From: J054 sp965223095
Lineage (GTDB): Bacteria > Pseudomonadota > Gammaproteobacteria > Steroidobacterales > GCA-2729495
Assembly: GCA_965223095.1 (NCBI GenBank)
Contig: OZ244979.1
Coordinates: 1,736,001 to 1,800,000 of the forward strand
Length of the DNA stretch: 64,000 nucleotides
Direction: 5' to 3'
Below the pieces are notes generated by a model that was not told the origin of the DNA, ran no database searches, and worked only from the letters and a program-made list of their open reading frames with translations. Position numbers and translations under genes: made by a program. Of this stretch, positions 1 to 8,676 are shown piece after piece (the first letter of the stretch is position 1; each line of letters starts with the position of its first letter).

Positions 1-401
1 GGCACCAGCGCAGCCATTTCTTCAGGTTTGATTTTGTCTGGATAGTTCGGGGAATCGGGATGGTTGGGCGCAAGTACGAGATAGCCATGGGATGCCCAGT
101 GTGTCGTTAATGCATCGTAATTTTCAGGTAGGCAAAAACCGCCGTGGGAATGCACGATTACGGAGCTTGTCGGCGTATCCGGGTACAGGACTCTAAATAT
201 TACTTCGCGCTGGCGCAGTCCATCGGCGATAACAATGTCCTCGGCGACCTTCACTTGATGTGGGCCCGGTGCCGTTTTGTACAATGATTGCGCGGCCAGC
301 GGCAACCATGGAGCGGTGCAAATAACGCCTAGAAGTAGCCGAATAATTATTGTTACGCACCGGCGAGGGGGCTTACGGGCGTGCGCGGTCAATAAAGCCA
401 T
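1..401 (-). CDS. Alpha/beta hydrolase, N-terminal part (cut by window edge)
   Basis: The reading frame starts at the ATG at 401 on the minus strand and stays open to the window edge, giving about 133 residues. It begins with a basic stretch and a hydrophobic segment ending in PLAAQS, which looks like a signal peptide. Further in are IVHSHGG (the HGG oxyanion-type turn of alpha/beta hydrolases), then ASHGYLVLAPNHPDSPN, the typical strand after it in dienelactone-hydrolase, PET-hydrolase-like and predicted acetylhydrolase families. The nucleophile serine lies beyond the edge, so the substrate cannot be guessed. Export to the periplasm is inferred from the N-terminus. Confidence 0.75.
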   Translation of the reverse strand, partial: MALLTAHARKPPRRCVTIIIRLLLGVICTAPWLPLAAQSLYKTAPGPHQVKVAEDIVIADGLRQREVIFRVLYPDTPTSSVIVHSHGGFCLPENYDALTTHWASHGYLVLAPNHPDSPNYPDKIKPEEMAALV

Positions 402-840
402 ATCAGTTTCGTTGCGTCACAATATCGATCTGCGAGCTTTTTTTAGGGAAGCGTCAAAACGATCGTGAACTTTCCGTGGACTTCAAGCGATTCAATTAAA
501 TTGAATAGAACAATGCTGATAAAGTCTACTCGGTCAGGAGGTAGGATTCATCACCCGCGGTGCGTCGCTGAAACAGCACTCAATCCCGAACTGGCTTGTA
601 GGTATTCTTGGCCATGCCGTGAGCTTTGCCGAACGATACAAGCGAGTAAGTACGCGAGATGTCGCGGAGGCTCCGAGTCTTGAAGCGAGGCTGATAAGCT
701 CGCACGCAGCAGCCGTCTATTTGTACCGCGGGCTGGAACTGCCTGCTGGTCAATATCGGGTTTGGCCGTCTCAAGAATCTGAAATAGTGGCATCCATCGC
801 CTGTGCTAACTTTTGACTAGGCTCGAAGATAATTCCTGGT
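402..840. other. Intergenic region, 439 bp, divergent
   Basis: No convincing gene here. It separates the minus-strand hydrolase from the plus-strand E1 gene. At 490-506 there is an AT-rich inverted repeat, ATTCAAT-TAA-ATTGAAT, about 90 bp upstream of the hydrolase start; it could be an operator. Just before the E1 start a GATAAT hexamer (828-833) would place transcription initiation at or next to the ATG, with no good -35 box; this is only a hint. Confidence 0.4.
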
Positions 841-2847
841 ATGACAAGCATTCATCCCGACACGCTACGTTCCATATATCAGACCATGGTCGAAATCGCC
901 GAGTGCGATGCGGCCATTCAACGCGGTCTAAGTGCCGGCGAACTCCAGTTCCAGTATTACCCCTGTGGCGGACAAGAGGCCATTGCGGCCACCGTGGGTG
1001 TGGCGCTGAAACCCGATGACTATATGGTGACGACCTATCGCGGGATTCACGATATCGTGGCCAAGGGTACGCCGGTGGCGGAAATTATGGCCGAAATGTA
1101 TGGCCGCTCATCCGGCACATCGAAAGGCAAGGGCGGTCCGATGCACTTGTCGGATCCTAACTCTGGCTTGATGGTGACCACGGGCATCGTTGGCGCGGGT
1201 ACGCCCATAGCCAATGGTTTGGCCGTGGCCGCGCAACTGCGCAAGACGAAGCAAGTCACGGTGGTTAGTTATGGTGATGGCGCGGCGAATATCGGTGCGG
1301 TGCATGAAGCACTTAATCTGGCAGCCGTTTGGCAGCTGCCCGTGATTTTTCTATGCCAGAACAATCAATATGCTGAGTACACCTCCCTGGCTGATAGCAC
1401 ACGATCGTCATCCCTGGCGAAACGCGCTGACGGTTATGGCATGCCGGGTGTGGAAGTTGATGGCGGTGATCCTGAAGCGCTTTATCCCGTGGTCTGCGAC
1501 GCCATTGAGCGGGCTCGTCGTGGTGATGGGCCCACGCTGATCGAGGCTAACTGCCATCGCTTGCAGGGCCATGCATTCGGCAGTGAGCAGACGCATATGG
1601 ATGCCAAAGCTTTGGAAGAGGCCATAGAAAATGCACCCATCAAGAAAGTACGCGGACAATTAATCGCCAAGGGTATTGCCAGCGAAGACGAGCTCAATGC
1701 CCTGCAACAGACCTCTAGAGAAGCAGTGGATGCCGCCATGGAAGCCGCCCGGGCTGCTGCGGTACCGGCGGATGATGAGCTATATACTGATGTCTTCGCT
1801 GACACAGCGCACGTGCCCGATCTGGGTAGTTTTCCGACACCGAATTCGTCACCCGTTTCCGGTGATAGCAAGAATATGTCTCTGTGCGAGACCATTAACC
1901 ACACTTTGGATCTTGCTCTAGCCGCCGACGAAAGCGTCTTCCTCTTAGGTGAAGATATTCATGATCCGGCCGGCGGTGTGGTGAAGGCCACGGCCGGCTT
2001 GTCCACGAAGTACGGCTTGGATCGTGTACGGCCGACACCGATCTCCGAGCAGGCGATTGTGGGTGCCGCCATTGGGGCATCCTTGGCCGGCATGCGGCCC
2101 GTGGCGGAGATCATGATTAATGATTTCTTGGCGGTTTGTCTCGATCAAGTGGCGAATCATGCGGCGAAGCTGCGCTACATGTCGGGCGGGCGGACTAATG
2201 TCCCGCTTACCATACGGACCATGACCGCCGGCAATGTCGGTAGTTTTGGTGCCCAGCATTCACAATCTCTGGAGGCCTGGCTGACACATATTCCGGGTTT
2301 GAAGGTGGTCTTTCCCAGCACGCCCCATGACGCCAAAGGTCTGCTGACGGCCTGTATTGAAGATGACGATCCTTGCGTCTTTTTCGAATCCATGCGGCTG
2401 TACTTCACCCCGGGAGCCGTGCCTTTGGCGCCTTATCGAATTCCTTTGGGTGCGGCGGACGTAAAACGCGATGGCGATGATTTGACGATATTGTCCTATG
2501 GCTGGGCCATGGCTGAGGCAATGGCTGCCGCCGAGACTTTAGCGGAGCAGGGTATTGGTGCTCAGGTGGTCGATTTGCGCAGTTTGGTACCGCTGGATAA
2601 GGAAACCATCTTGAATGCCGTGGCGAAAACACGTCGCGCGCTGATCGCGCATTCCGCCGTGACATTTTGTGGATTCGGGGCGGAACTCGCCGCAATGATC
2701 AACACTGAGCTGCACAGCGACCTTAAAGCACCCGTGGCTCGCGTGGGTGCCCGGTATTCGCCCATCGCGTTTTCCCAAAGCCTCGAGGCCCTACATTTTC
2801 CCAATGCCGCTCGGATCGTGGTGGCGGCGGAAGAAATTCTAAAGTAA
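841..2847 (+). CDS. Fused E1 alpha-beta subunit of a thiamine-diphosphate 2-oxoacid (or acetoin) dehydrogenase
   Basis: A 668-residue protein joining both E1 subunits in one chain. The alpha half (about 1-330) carries the thiamine diphosphate motif: GDGAANIGAVHE at 145-156, ending in QNNQYAE at 173-179. The beta half (about 345-668) has LLGEDIHDPAGGV, PISEQAIVGAAIGA and FLAVCLDQV, typical of PdhB/BkdB/AcoB. Such enzymes decarboxylate a 2-oxoacid, or cleave acetoin, and pass the acyl group to a lipoyl arm. The arm is probably the 76-residue protein encoded 34 bp downstream. No E2 catalytic core or E3 gene follows. No clear Shine-Dalgarno sequence precedes the ATG. Acetoin dehydrogenase-like versus pyruvate dehydrogenase-like specificity cannot be decided by eye. 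Confidence 0.88.
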   Translation: MTSIHPDTLRSIYQTMVEIAECDAAIQRGLSAGELQFQYYPCGGQEAIAATVGVALKPDDYMVTTYRGIHDIVAKGTPVAEIMAEMYGRSSGTSKGKGGPMHLSDPNSGLMVTTGIVGAGTPIANGLAVAAQLRKTKQVTVVSYGDGAANIGAVHEALNLAAVWQLPVIFLCQNNQYAEYTSLADSTRSSSLAKRADGYGMPGVEVDGGDPEALYPVVCDAIERARRGDGPTLIEANCHRLQGHAFGSEQTHMDAKALEEAIENAPIKKVRGQLIAKGIASEDELNALQQTSREAVDAAMEAARAAAVPADDELYTDVFADTAHVPDLGSFPTPNSSPVSGDSKNMSLCETINHTLDLALAADESVFLLGEDIHDPAGGVVKATAGLSTKYGLDRVRPTPISEQAIVGAAIGASLAGMRPVAEIMINDFLAVCLDQVANHAAKLRYMSGGRTNVPLTIRTMTAGNVGSFGAQHSQSLEAWLTHIPGLKVVFPSTPHDAKGLLTACIEDDDPCVFFESMRLYFTPGAVPLAPYRIPLGAADVKRDGDDLTILSYGWAMAEAMAAAETLAEQGIGAQVVDLRSLVPLDKETILNAVAKTRRALIAHSAVTFCGFGAELAAMINTELHSDLKAPVARVGARYSPIAFSQSLEALHFPNAARIVVAAEEILK

Positions 2848-2881
2848 TCATGACTTCTCCGATTAAAATTCCCCGCGAAGA

Positions 2882-3112
2882 ATGTCCGTAGATCTAAAAA
2901 TTCCCAAAGCTGCCGTGTCAATGCAGAACGGCACGCTGGTTGAATGGCTAGTGCCTGATGGCGCGGCGGTTAAAGAAGGCCAGCCCATCTACAACTTGGA
3001 AATTGAGAAATCCATTATGGAAATTGAGGCGCCGGCCTCCGGTACTTTGCGCCAATCGGGTGTTGCCGGCGAGGAATACGCCGTCGGTGATGCCATTGGC
3101 GTTATCGATTAG
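2882..3112 (+). CDS. Stand-alone lipoyl/biotinyl carrier domain protein
   Basis: Only 76 residues, which is the size of one lipoyl domain. It starts with VDLKIPKAAVSMQNGTLVEW and carries the modification hairpin IEKSIMEIEAP with lysine 43 as the likely attachment site; the residue after the lysine is Ser rather than the Ala common in lipoyl DKA motifs. The end (EEYAVGDAIGVID) completes the beta-barrel, so nothing is truncated. It follows the fused E1 gene by 34 bp and probably serves as its acyl carrier. Normally this domain sits at the N-terminus of an E2 transferase, which is absent here. It could be lipoylated by a standard ligase; biotinylation is less likely because the MKM motif is missing. 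Confidence 0.85.
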   Translation: MSVDLKIPKAAVSMQNGTLVEWLVPDGAAVKEGQPIYNLEIEKSIMEIEAPASGTLRQSGVAGEEYAVGDAIGVID

Positions 3113-3829
3113 CTAGAGCTTGGTTTCCTGCAGTATTTTGCCTTGGGGCAATACCCAGGAAAAACGCCCGTACCAAGCGCCCGTGACGTCCTGAGCGCCC
3201 AGTCGCTGCAGACCAGAGTTCAGCGGATGACCGAATTGTATGTGGCCCCGGCCTTGCCAGCACTCATGCACAGCGAATTCTTGTAGTTCTACCCATATGA
3301 GCTGCTGCAAAGCTGGGTAGTCGGGATCAGGGCTGGGGATGTGGCGCAGCATGGCAAGGTCCCCACCAAAAGGCAGGGTGGAGGGATCCGCGGGTTCGTC
3401 AATGACCATGCTCAGTTCTAGCATGGAAACGCCGGAGCGATGCAGACTACCGGACACTTCATTGGCTGACTTGTGCAAGATATCGTCATCGCATAACAAC
3501 TTTGGCATACCGTAAAGCTCGCGGCCGGCGAGCAGTGCGGTATCCGTTGAGGTCCAAATATAGGGGACGGTTGTTGCTCGGCGTCCTTCAAAAGAAACTT
3601 CCTGCAGAATGGCGACTTCGTGGTAGCGCAGTGAGTGTGAGAGCTGCGAACATTCTCCGACGAAGGCCGTTAAGCGATTATGATTCGCCGGTTCTAGCGG
3701 GGCGGGCGTAATTCGCTGGATCTCATCACGCTTCGCCGAAAATTCCACCATCAACAATTCTGCGCTGAGCATGGGGAAGGGCGGGCCACCGAAGGGTGGG
3801 CTCCATACCGGCATTAGATGGTCGCGCAT
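3113..3829 (-). CDS. Acetoacetate decarboxylase-superfamily protein (cytoplasmic paralogue)
   Basis: Last gene of the minus-strand operon, ending flush against the lipoyl gene. Signature GRELYGMPKLL (Lys at about 110 from the ATG) matches the GREIYGYPKK active site of acetoacetate decarboxylase. The Schiff-base lysine is present, but the neighbouring lysine that lowers its pKa in the classical enzyme is Leu. Members of the superfamily with changed active sites can act as aldolases/dehydratases rather than decarboxylases, so the reaction is open. I chose the ATG at 3829; a TTG at 3838 is also possible. Length (238 residues) is normal for the family. No signal peptide, unlike the paralogue at 7067-7993. 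Confidence 0.82.
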   Translation of the reverse strand: MRDHLMPVWSPPFGGPPFPMLSAELLMVEFSAKRDEIQRITPAPLEPANHNRLTAFVGECSQLSHSLRYHEVAILQEVSFEGRRATTVPYIWTSTDTALLAGRELYGMPKLLCDDDILHKSANEVSGSLHRSGVSMLELSMVIDEPADPSTLPFGGDLAMLRHIPSPDPDYPALQQLIWVELQEFAVHECWQGRGHIQFGHPLNSGLQRLGAQDVTGAWYGRFSWVLPQGKILQETKL

Positions 3830-3838
3830 GACTTTCAA

Positions 3839-4450
3839 CTAGTTGGCGGAGCGCCAGGCTTGCTCGACTTGGTCAACATTGACCAGATAAGCGAATAGCA
3901 TGCCCATGGATTTTATCGCCGCTGCGTGCCGATCTGCTTCATATTCCGCCACGGCGTCTTGCACCACGAAGCTTCGGTAGTCGCGCTGGCTTGCATCGCG
4001 CACCGTCGTCTCTACGCAGCAATTGGTGGTGACGCCGCAAACCACCAGGTCGGTGACAGCCAGCCCCTTGAGGATGGGCTCCATGCCGGTGGCATAGAAC
4101 GCGCTGGGCCGGTTCTTATCGATAATGTAGTCACCAGACTGGGGCTTAAGCTCGTCGATGACTTCGATGTCCTCAGTGCCAGCCATCAGGCAGCGGCCTT
4201 TCTTAAGATCGGGGATGAGTTCGTTCACCATCAGGCCGCCGTCGGTGAAATCGGCGCGATAAACATAGCGGGTGTAAATGATAGGCACTCGCGCTGCTCG
4301 TGCGGCGGCGATTAGGCGTGCGCAGGGCTCGATGGCGGGCTGTAAGGCTGATGCGGGTAAGCCGATCTGATTGACGGAACCGGCGTCTCGGCAAAAACCG
4401 TTCTGCATGTCGACCACAACCAGTGCCGTATCTTTTTTGCTAGGTCGCAT
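3839..4450 (-). CDS. Isochorismatase-family cysteine hydrolase
   Basis: A 203-residue cysteine hydrolase with the family triad visible: Asp in LVVVDMQNGFC (residue 14), Lys in IIDKNRPSAFYATG, and Cys in VVCGVTTNCCVETTVRDA. RPSAFYAT is typical of the N-carbamoylsarcosine amidase/nicotinamidase-like branch, which hydrolyses amides. The ATG at 4450 lies 2 bp after the stop of the SnoaL-like gene, so the two are probably translationally coupled; longer in-frame starts upstream would overlap that gene. Substrate unknown. It shares the operon with two acetoacetate decarboxylase-like proteins, so it may act on an intermediate carrying an amide or ester. Confidence 0.85.
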   Translation of the reverse strand: MRPSKKDTALVVVDMQNGFCRDAGSVNQIGLPASALQPAIEPCARLIAAARAARVPIIYTRYVYRADFTDGGLMVNELIPDLKKGRCLMAGTEDIEVIDELKPQSGDYIIDKNRPSAFYATGMEPILKGLAVTDLVVCGVTTNCCVETTVRDASQRDYRSFVVQDAVAEYEADRHAAAIKSMGMLFAYLVNVDQVEQAWRSAN

Positions 4451-4452
4451 GG

Positions 4453-4872
4453 CTATTCGGCTCCCGTTGGTTCCTTCATTAACAACTGCGCTAGATGCAA
4501 AGTGTCGGTATGCGGCCGCACCGAAGTGATCTTGCCCGCATTCACGGTAATGCACATGACATAGTCGTTGTCATAGTCTCGGCCATCGCGGGTTTTACCA
4601 TGGGCGGAGTACTCGACCGCCACCTCATCACCGGTATTAGCGACGCTGCGCATATCAATGGTAAAGCCTTCAGTATCAAATGATTTGAACATGTCGTTAC
4701 GGATTGCCGTCAGCGCAGTGCGCACATCGCAGTCGCGTTCGTAGGGCAGGGAACGGGCAAATTGCCAGCGAGCATCGGCGGCAACGTAGCTCATGGCGCC
4801 GTCTATGTCCGCTTCCCAAAATCTGCGCAAGAAAGCCAGGGCGATTTCCGGCGCTTTATCGCCCTGGCTCAT
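4453..4872 (-). CDS. SnoaL/NTF2-like protein
   Basis: 139 residues with the cone-shaped NTF2-like pattern: an N-terminal helix (ALAFLRRFWEADIDGAMSYVAADARWQF), a central helix, then strands such as DEVAVEYSAHGKTRDGRDYDNDY and ending in ITSVRPHTDTLHL. This fold is used by ketosteroid isomerases, SnoaL polyketide cyclases, limonene-epoxide hydrolases and dehydratases. The size is exactly that of a single domain. It lies between the TonB receptor (18 bp upstream) and the isochorismatase-like gene (2 bp downstream) and is likely an enzyme of the same pathway. The particular reaction cannot be named. Confidence 0.75.
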   Translation of the reverse strand: MSQGDKAPEIALAFLRRFWEADIDGAMSYVAADARWQFARSLPYERDCDVRTALTAIRNDMFKSFDTEGFTIDMRSVANTGDEVAVEYSAHGKTRDGRDYDNDYVMCITVNAGKITSVRPHTDTLHLAQLLMKEPTGAE

Positions 4873-4890
4873 ATTGTCGCGATCCTTAGA

Positions 4891-7053
4891 CTAGTCGCCC
4901 GTTCTTGCACGCGCAGTCAGCAGCCAGGTACGCGGTTCACCCGGATAAACCGTGATGAAACCGAAGCCGGCGAAATCAAGGCTTTGCACGAGGTATTCTT
5001 CGTCGGTGCAATTGCGGCACGACAGGCCGAAGTAGTATCGGCCATCGCTGGTTTGCCAGCCGATGGAGGCATCAGCAAGTTTGATATCACCCGATCTGGC
5101 AAGGTCCGTGTTTTGCAAGTTAGTGAAGTGATCCTCGGTGTAAGCGTAGCTCGCGTTGGCGATGATTTCTCCAGCACCGATGGGTTGCGTGTAAGTTAAG
5201 CCGAGCTTGCCACTCCATTCCGGTAAGCGCTGTAGTTCACTGCCAACCACCGTGCCGGCTAAGGCGGGATCTACGCCTTTGTATTTGCCGTCTTGCCACG
5301 CAAGGAAGCCGTAGGCATCCAAGTAATCGGATATTCGAACGGTTGACTCAAGCTCGATACCTTTGATCTCCGCATCATTGGTGGCGACGATGAAATTACC
5401 CATGGACCCGGTGCCGGTATTGAATAGGTCCTCGTAGTCGTAGTAGAAGGCCTCGGCATTGACGCGGGCGCGTCCGTCCCAAGTCAGCCATTTGCCACCC
5501 ACTGCGTAAGAGTTAATAAATTCTGGACGGAAGGTTTGGATTTCGGTGGGGTCATTGGTCCGCGCGCTCCAGCCACCGCTCTTAAAGCCTTCCTGGTAGG
5601 TCGCATAAAATTGGAGGTCGTCGGTCACATCCCACTGCAAACCAATTTTCGGCGTGAACTCCTCAAACTCGAGCTGTGTAGGCGTGCCCAAGGCAATGAG
5701 ATCCACGTTGCTAAAACTTGGGAAACCGTTGTTCTCAAATCCGGGTGTTCCGCCTCCCGTCGCGACAATATCCACGTTCTTATCGTCTTCGGTATATCGG
5801 CCGCCCAGGATTAACGACAAGCTATCGGTGAGTGAATAGGTAAACTCGGCAAAGGCCGCCCAGCTTTCAGTATCGACGTCATAGTCGCGTCCCAGGAACA
5901 CGGGTACCGTCCCAAAGTAGTCGCCAATGAACGAAAAACTTTCTTCATCAAACCAAAATAGCCCACCCACGTAACTCAGCCGGTCATCCAAGAGGTTGCC
6001 CGTGAGCTTGAATTCTTGCGACAACTGATCAGAGTCGTTAATGGTATAGAGCAAGAATATCGGGACGACCTGATCCGTTAAGTCGAGATTCCACTTTTGA
6101 TAGGTGTTTCTAAATGACGTAATCGATTGCAGGGCCATGGAATCATTGATGTCCCATTCAATGGTCAAATTGACCCCATCCGTTTCACCCTTATTGCTGG
6201 TATCCGTGCCACTGACGGTGGTAAACAAATCCCCTAGGGCCGGGCGGGTAATGCCTGACACATCAATGGCGTAGAGACCGGCTTGGTCGCTGCGCGAAAT
6301 GTCGCTACTTAGGAGAACATCTACCGCATCCGTTGCTTGCCAAAGCAGGCTGCCTCTTAGGCCCCAGTAGTCGCGGTCGTTGACGTCATTGTTCAAAGTA
6401 ATGTTATCGGTATAGCCATCGCCTTGCTCCACAGCACCATTGAAGCGCACCGCGAGCTGGTCTTCTACCAGGGGGATATTGATACCGCCCTTTAGATTCC
6501 AGCGGTCAAATTCGCCCGCGGAAACTTCACCGTGCGCGTCAAACTCGTTGTCCGGTTTGCGGGTAATCACGCGAATGGCGCCAGCACTGGTGTTTCGGCC
6601 GTAGAGTGTGCCCTGCGGGCCGCGCAAGACCTCAACGCGTTCCACGTCGAACAGGCTGAAGTTGTTAACACCTTGGCGGGCAACGTAAACGTCGTCCACG
6701 TAAAACCCCATGGCGGTATCGACCGTGACAATGGACTCTGTGGTGCCCACACCACGCAGAAATACGGTTGTTGCCGTACCTTGGCCAATATTGTTACTGC
6801 CGACTAGATTCGGCACATTGTTCACGACATCAACCACGTTAAAGGTTTGCCGTCGTTCCATCTCGTTCGGATCGAAGGCGCTGACCGCAACCGGTGCATC
6901 TTGCAGCGTGCTTTCGATTCGGCCCGAGGTCACAACGATGTCTTCCAATACTTCCTGGGCCGGGACTTGCGCCGACAGGCCTAAGGCCATCGCAGCAATG
7001 AGTAACAGGTGCAACCGCCACTTCCGGCCATCTTTGTTTGAACCAGTTTGCAT
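4891..7053 (-). CDS. TonB-dependent outer-membrane receptor
   Basis: About 720 residues with signal peptide (cleavage near LSAQVPAQE), then plug domain: VLEDIVVTSGR, QDAPVAVSAF, FLRGVGTTESIVTVDT, VERVEVLRGPQGTLYGRNTSAGAIRV. The rest is a TonB-receptor beta-barrel (FTPKIGLQWDVTDDLQFYATYQEGFKSGG). Start set at 7053 because AGGAG lies 9 bases upstream; an in-frame ATG at 7074 has no such site and would overlap the preceding gene. Gap to the upstream Tat-decarboxylase gene is 13 bp. The plug and barrel style is that of receptors found in catabolic clusters of marine gammaproteobacteria and sphingomonads rather than of siderophore receptors. It likely imports the substrate of this operon. Confidence 0.93.
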   Translation of the reverse strand: MQTGSNKDGRKWRLHLLLIAAMALGLSAQVPAQEVLEDIVVTSGRIESTLQDAPVAVSAFDPNEMERRQTFNVVDVVNNVPNLVGSNNIGQGTATTVFLRGVGTTESIVTVDTAMGFYVDDVYVARQGVNNFSLFDVERVEVLRGPQGTLYGRNTSAGAIRVITRKPDNEFDAHGEVSAGEFDRWNLKGGINIPLVEDQLAVRFNGAVEQGDGYTDNITLNNDVNDRDYWGLRGSLLWQATDAVDVLLSSDISRSDQAGLYAIDVSGITRPALGDLFTTVSGTDTSNKGETDGVNLTIEWDINDSMALQSITSFRNTYQKWNLDLTDQVVPIFLLYTINDSDQLSQEFKLTGNLLDDRLSYVGGLFWFDEESFSFIGDYFGTVPVFLGRDYDVDTESWAAFAEFTYSLTDSLSLILGGRYTEDDKNVDIVATGGGTPGFENNGFPSFSNVDLIALGTPTQLEFEEFTPKIGLQWDVTDDLQFYATYQEGFKSGGWSARTNDPTEIQTFRPEFINSYAVGGKWLTWDGRARVNAEAFYYDYEDLFNTGTGSMGNFIVATNDAEIKGIELESTVRISDYLDAYGFLAWQDGKYKGVDPALAGTVVGSELQRLPEWSGKLGLTYTQPIGAGEIIANASYAYTEDHFTNLQNTDLARSGDIKLADASIGWQTSDGRYYFGLSCRNCTDEEYLVQSLDFAGFGFITVYPGEPRTWLLTARARTGD

Positions 7054-7066
7054 GTTAATCGCTCCT

Positions 7067-7993
7067 TTATTCATAGGTTTCGAGTAGTTCCGCCGAATGA
7101 GTGGTGGTCCAGCTTGGATTATAAAAGTAACCCTTGTTGATCTCGACGGGATTCAGGGCTAGCAATTCTTCATTATCCGAACTGCCGAAGCTGAAGTCCG
7201 CATCGCCGGAAAAGACGTTGATGGCTTTTGGGTTTTGCACGCGATTGCGGATTAGCTGTTTCACCGCCGGTACCGTGGGTCCCATGGCCGGAAAGTAGCG
7301 CACAGAGTACAGCCAACCAAACGCGGGTGCAGCAGAATCCGGCTCGCGTTTACGTAGATGTACCGACACGTCCACCAGCCGGTAGCCTTCGCGGTCGACG
7401 ATCCCGCGTACCCGAGAGCCCACGCCAATGGGCTTCACCGTGGGGTGCAGAGGCGGCACGCGTGTTAAGTGAATGCGCGCGATTTTCTTCGGCCAGCCGA
7501 AAAACTGTCCGAAGGCCATGGACCAATCCTTGGAAACCCAAATCGCCGTGATATAGGTTCCTGGTTCGCCGTGATAAGAGCAGCGCACCGCGACTACGCC
7601 TTCAGTGTATTGCGTGCGCTCGGGATTGTCGTAAACCAAATCAGGATTGTCACCCGGGATACTGAACAGTTCGTTGACGATCACAAAGGCGCGACCATCC
7701 GGATCCGGCTTCAGTGGGGTGGGTAAGTACTTGGCCACTTGAGCGACATCGGCGCGATAGTCCACGAATACAAATTGCCCACCATAGTGGTGGGGCGTTG
7801 GTGTGACTAAGGCACTGCGACCTTCGGGTGATAGTGGGATACTGTAACCTTTGAGATTCAGCGTTTGCCTTGCACGAGATGCTGCTTGGTCCGCTACGGC
7901 GGGGGTGAGCGCAAATCCCGCGCCGGTGGCGGCCGCACCGCCGATAAAGGCGCGGCGATGGCTGCCAGCTTGGTTTGATTTTTTATCGGCCAT
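7067..7993 (-). CDS. Tat-exported acetoacetate decarboxylase-like protein
   Basis: 308 residues. The N-terminus has SHRRAFIGGAAATGAGFAL (Arg-Arg at 13-14), a Tat signal, with a probable cleavage after the Ala-rich stretch (PAVADQA). The mature part carries WSMAFGQFFGWPKKIA with Lys169-Lys170, matching both the Schiff-base lysine and the adjacent lysine of true acetoacetate decarboxylases. So this copy keeps the catalytic pair that its operon partner at 3113-3829 lost. A periplasmic location is unusual for this family. ATG at 7993 is chosen because the upstream gene ends at 8002; longer in-frame starts run into it. Confidence 0.83.
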   Translation of the reverse strand: MADKKSNQAGSHRRAFIGGAAATGAGFALTPAVADQAASRARQTLNLKGYSIPLSPEGRSALVTPTPHHYGGQFVFVDYRADVAQVAKYLPTPLKPDPDGRAFVIVNELFSIPGDNPDLVYDNPERTQYTEGVVAVRCSYHGEPGTYITAIWVSKDWSMAFGQFFGWPKKIARIHLTRVPPLHPTVKPIGVGSRVRGIVDREGYRLVDVSVHLRKREPDSAAPAFGWLYSVRYFPAMGPTVPAVKQLIRNRVQNPKAINVFSGDADFSFGSSDNEELLALNPVEINKGYFYNPSWTTTHSAELLETYE

Positions 7994-8001
7994 ACGATTT
8001 C

Positions 8002-8676
8002 CTATCCCGCTTTTCCATGCATGAAGTGCACCCAGAACGACCCGGCACCTCTGCGTACCGGAATTGCCGTGTTTTGATAACGGTCTGAATACCAGAAAGC
8101 ATGCCCGGCCGCATGATCGGGCCATCGGGAGACGACGAATAAATCGTAAGGCCAGTCTCCAGACAGCACTTCGGTTTTGCCGTCAATTTCAAAAGCGATG
8201 TAATAAGCGCCGTGTTCTTTGACCATGGGCAAGATGATGTCGCGATATTGGTCCATGCGGCTTTCGTCGGTACTTTTGCCTTGAATGACCATATAAGCAC
8301 GCGGGCCGCGATTTCTTGGCGGCGTCACGGATGCGCGGCTAGGGATTTCGAGCATCTCGGGTAGGCCGTCCGACGGTAGGCCTGGAGCGGCTAGAACCAA
8401 TGGCGCCGGGCCGTGGATGGCTGCCAACGCGGTTTGTTGTTGCGGATGTTCCCAGAAACTGTCCAAGGCTGGGCGATCCGAAAATCTGACCAATAGCATT
8501 GATGCGGCGGGGGAGCTGACTTCTAAAGTGTCTACTTTTTCAGCCGTGCAATGCGCAAGTACGCATGCGCGTGGTTCCGCCGCTAGTGATGCCACGGCAT
8601 CGAAATAAGGTTTCGCGTCAACGTCCGCCGATATTTGTACGAGCAGAAAATAGGGTAGGTCATTAGCGCGGCTCAT
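8002..8676 (-). CDS. DUF1330-like (dimeric alpha-beta barrel) protein, two repeats
   Basis: 224 residues, first gene of the six-gene operon. Two related halves: the N-terminal half contains YFLLVQISADVDAKPYFDAV and LLVRFSDRPALDSFWEHP; the C-terminal half contains RAYMVIQGKSTDESRMDQYRDIILPMV, YYIAFEIDGKTEVLSGDW and DLFVVSRWPDHAAGHAFWYSDRYQN. The second half fits the DUF1330 pattern closely. The fold is shared with EthD and antibiotic monooxygenase-like proteins, often small enzymes of aromatic or polyketide metabolism. No signal peptide. Function is not established; its place at the head of the operon suggests a pathway role. Confidence 0.72.
   Translation of the reverse strand: MSRANDLPYFLLVQISADVDAKPYFDAVASLAAEPRACVLAHCTAEKVDTLEVSSPAASMLLVRFSDRPALDSFWEHPQQQTALAAIHGPAPLVLAAPGLPSDGLPEMLEIPSRASVTPPRNRGPRAYMVIQGKSTDESRMDQYRDIILPMVKEHGAYYIAFEIDGKTEVLSGDWPYDLFVVSRWPDHAAGHAFWYSDRYQNTAIPVRRGAGSFWVHFMHGKAG

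Noticed and set aside
1482..1904. 140-codon open frame antisense to the E1 gene
   Set aside because: Lies wholly inside a well-supported gene; composition reflects the opposite strand's codon bias, no family marks.
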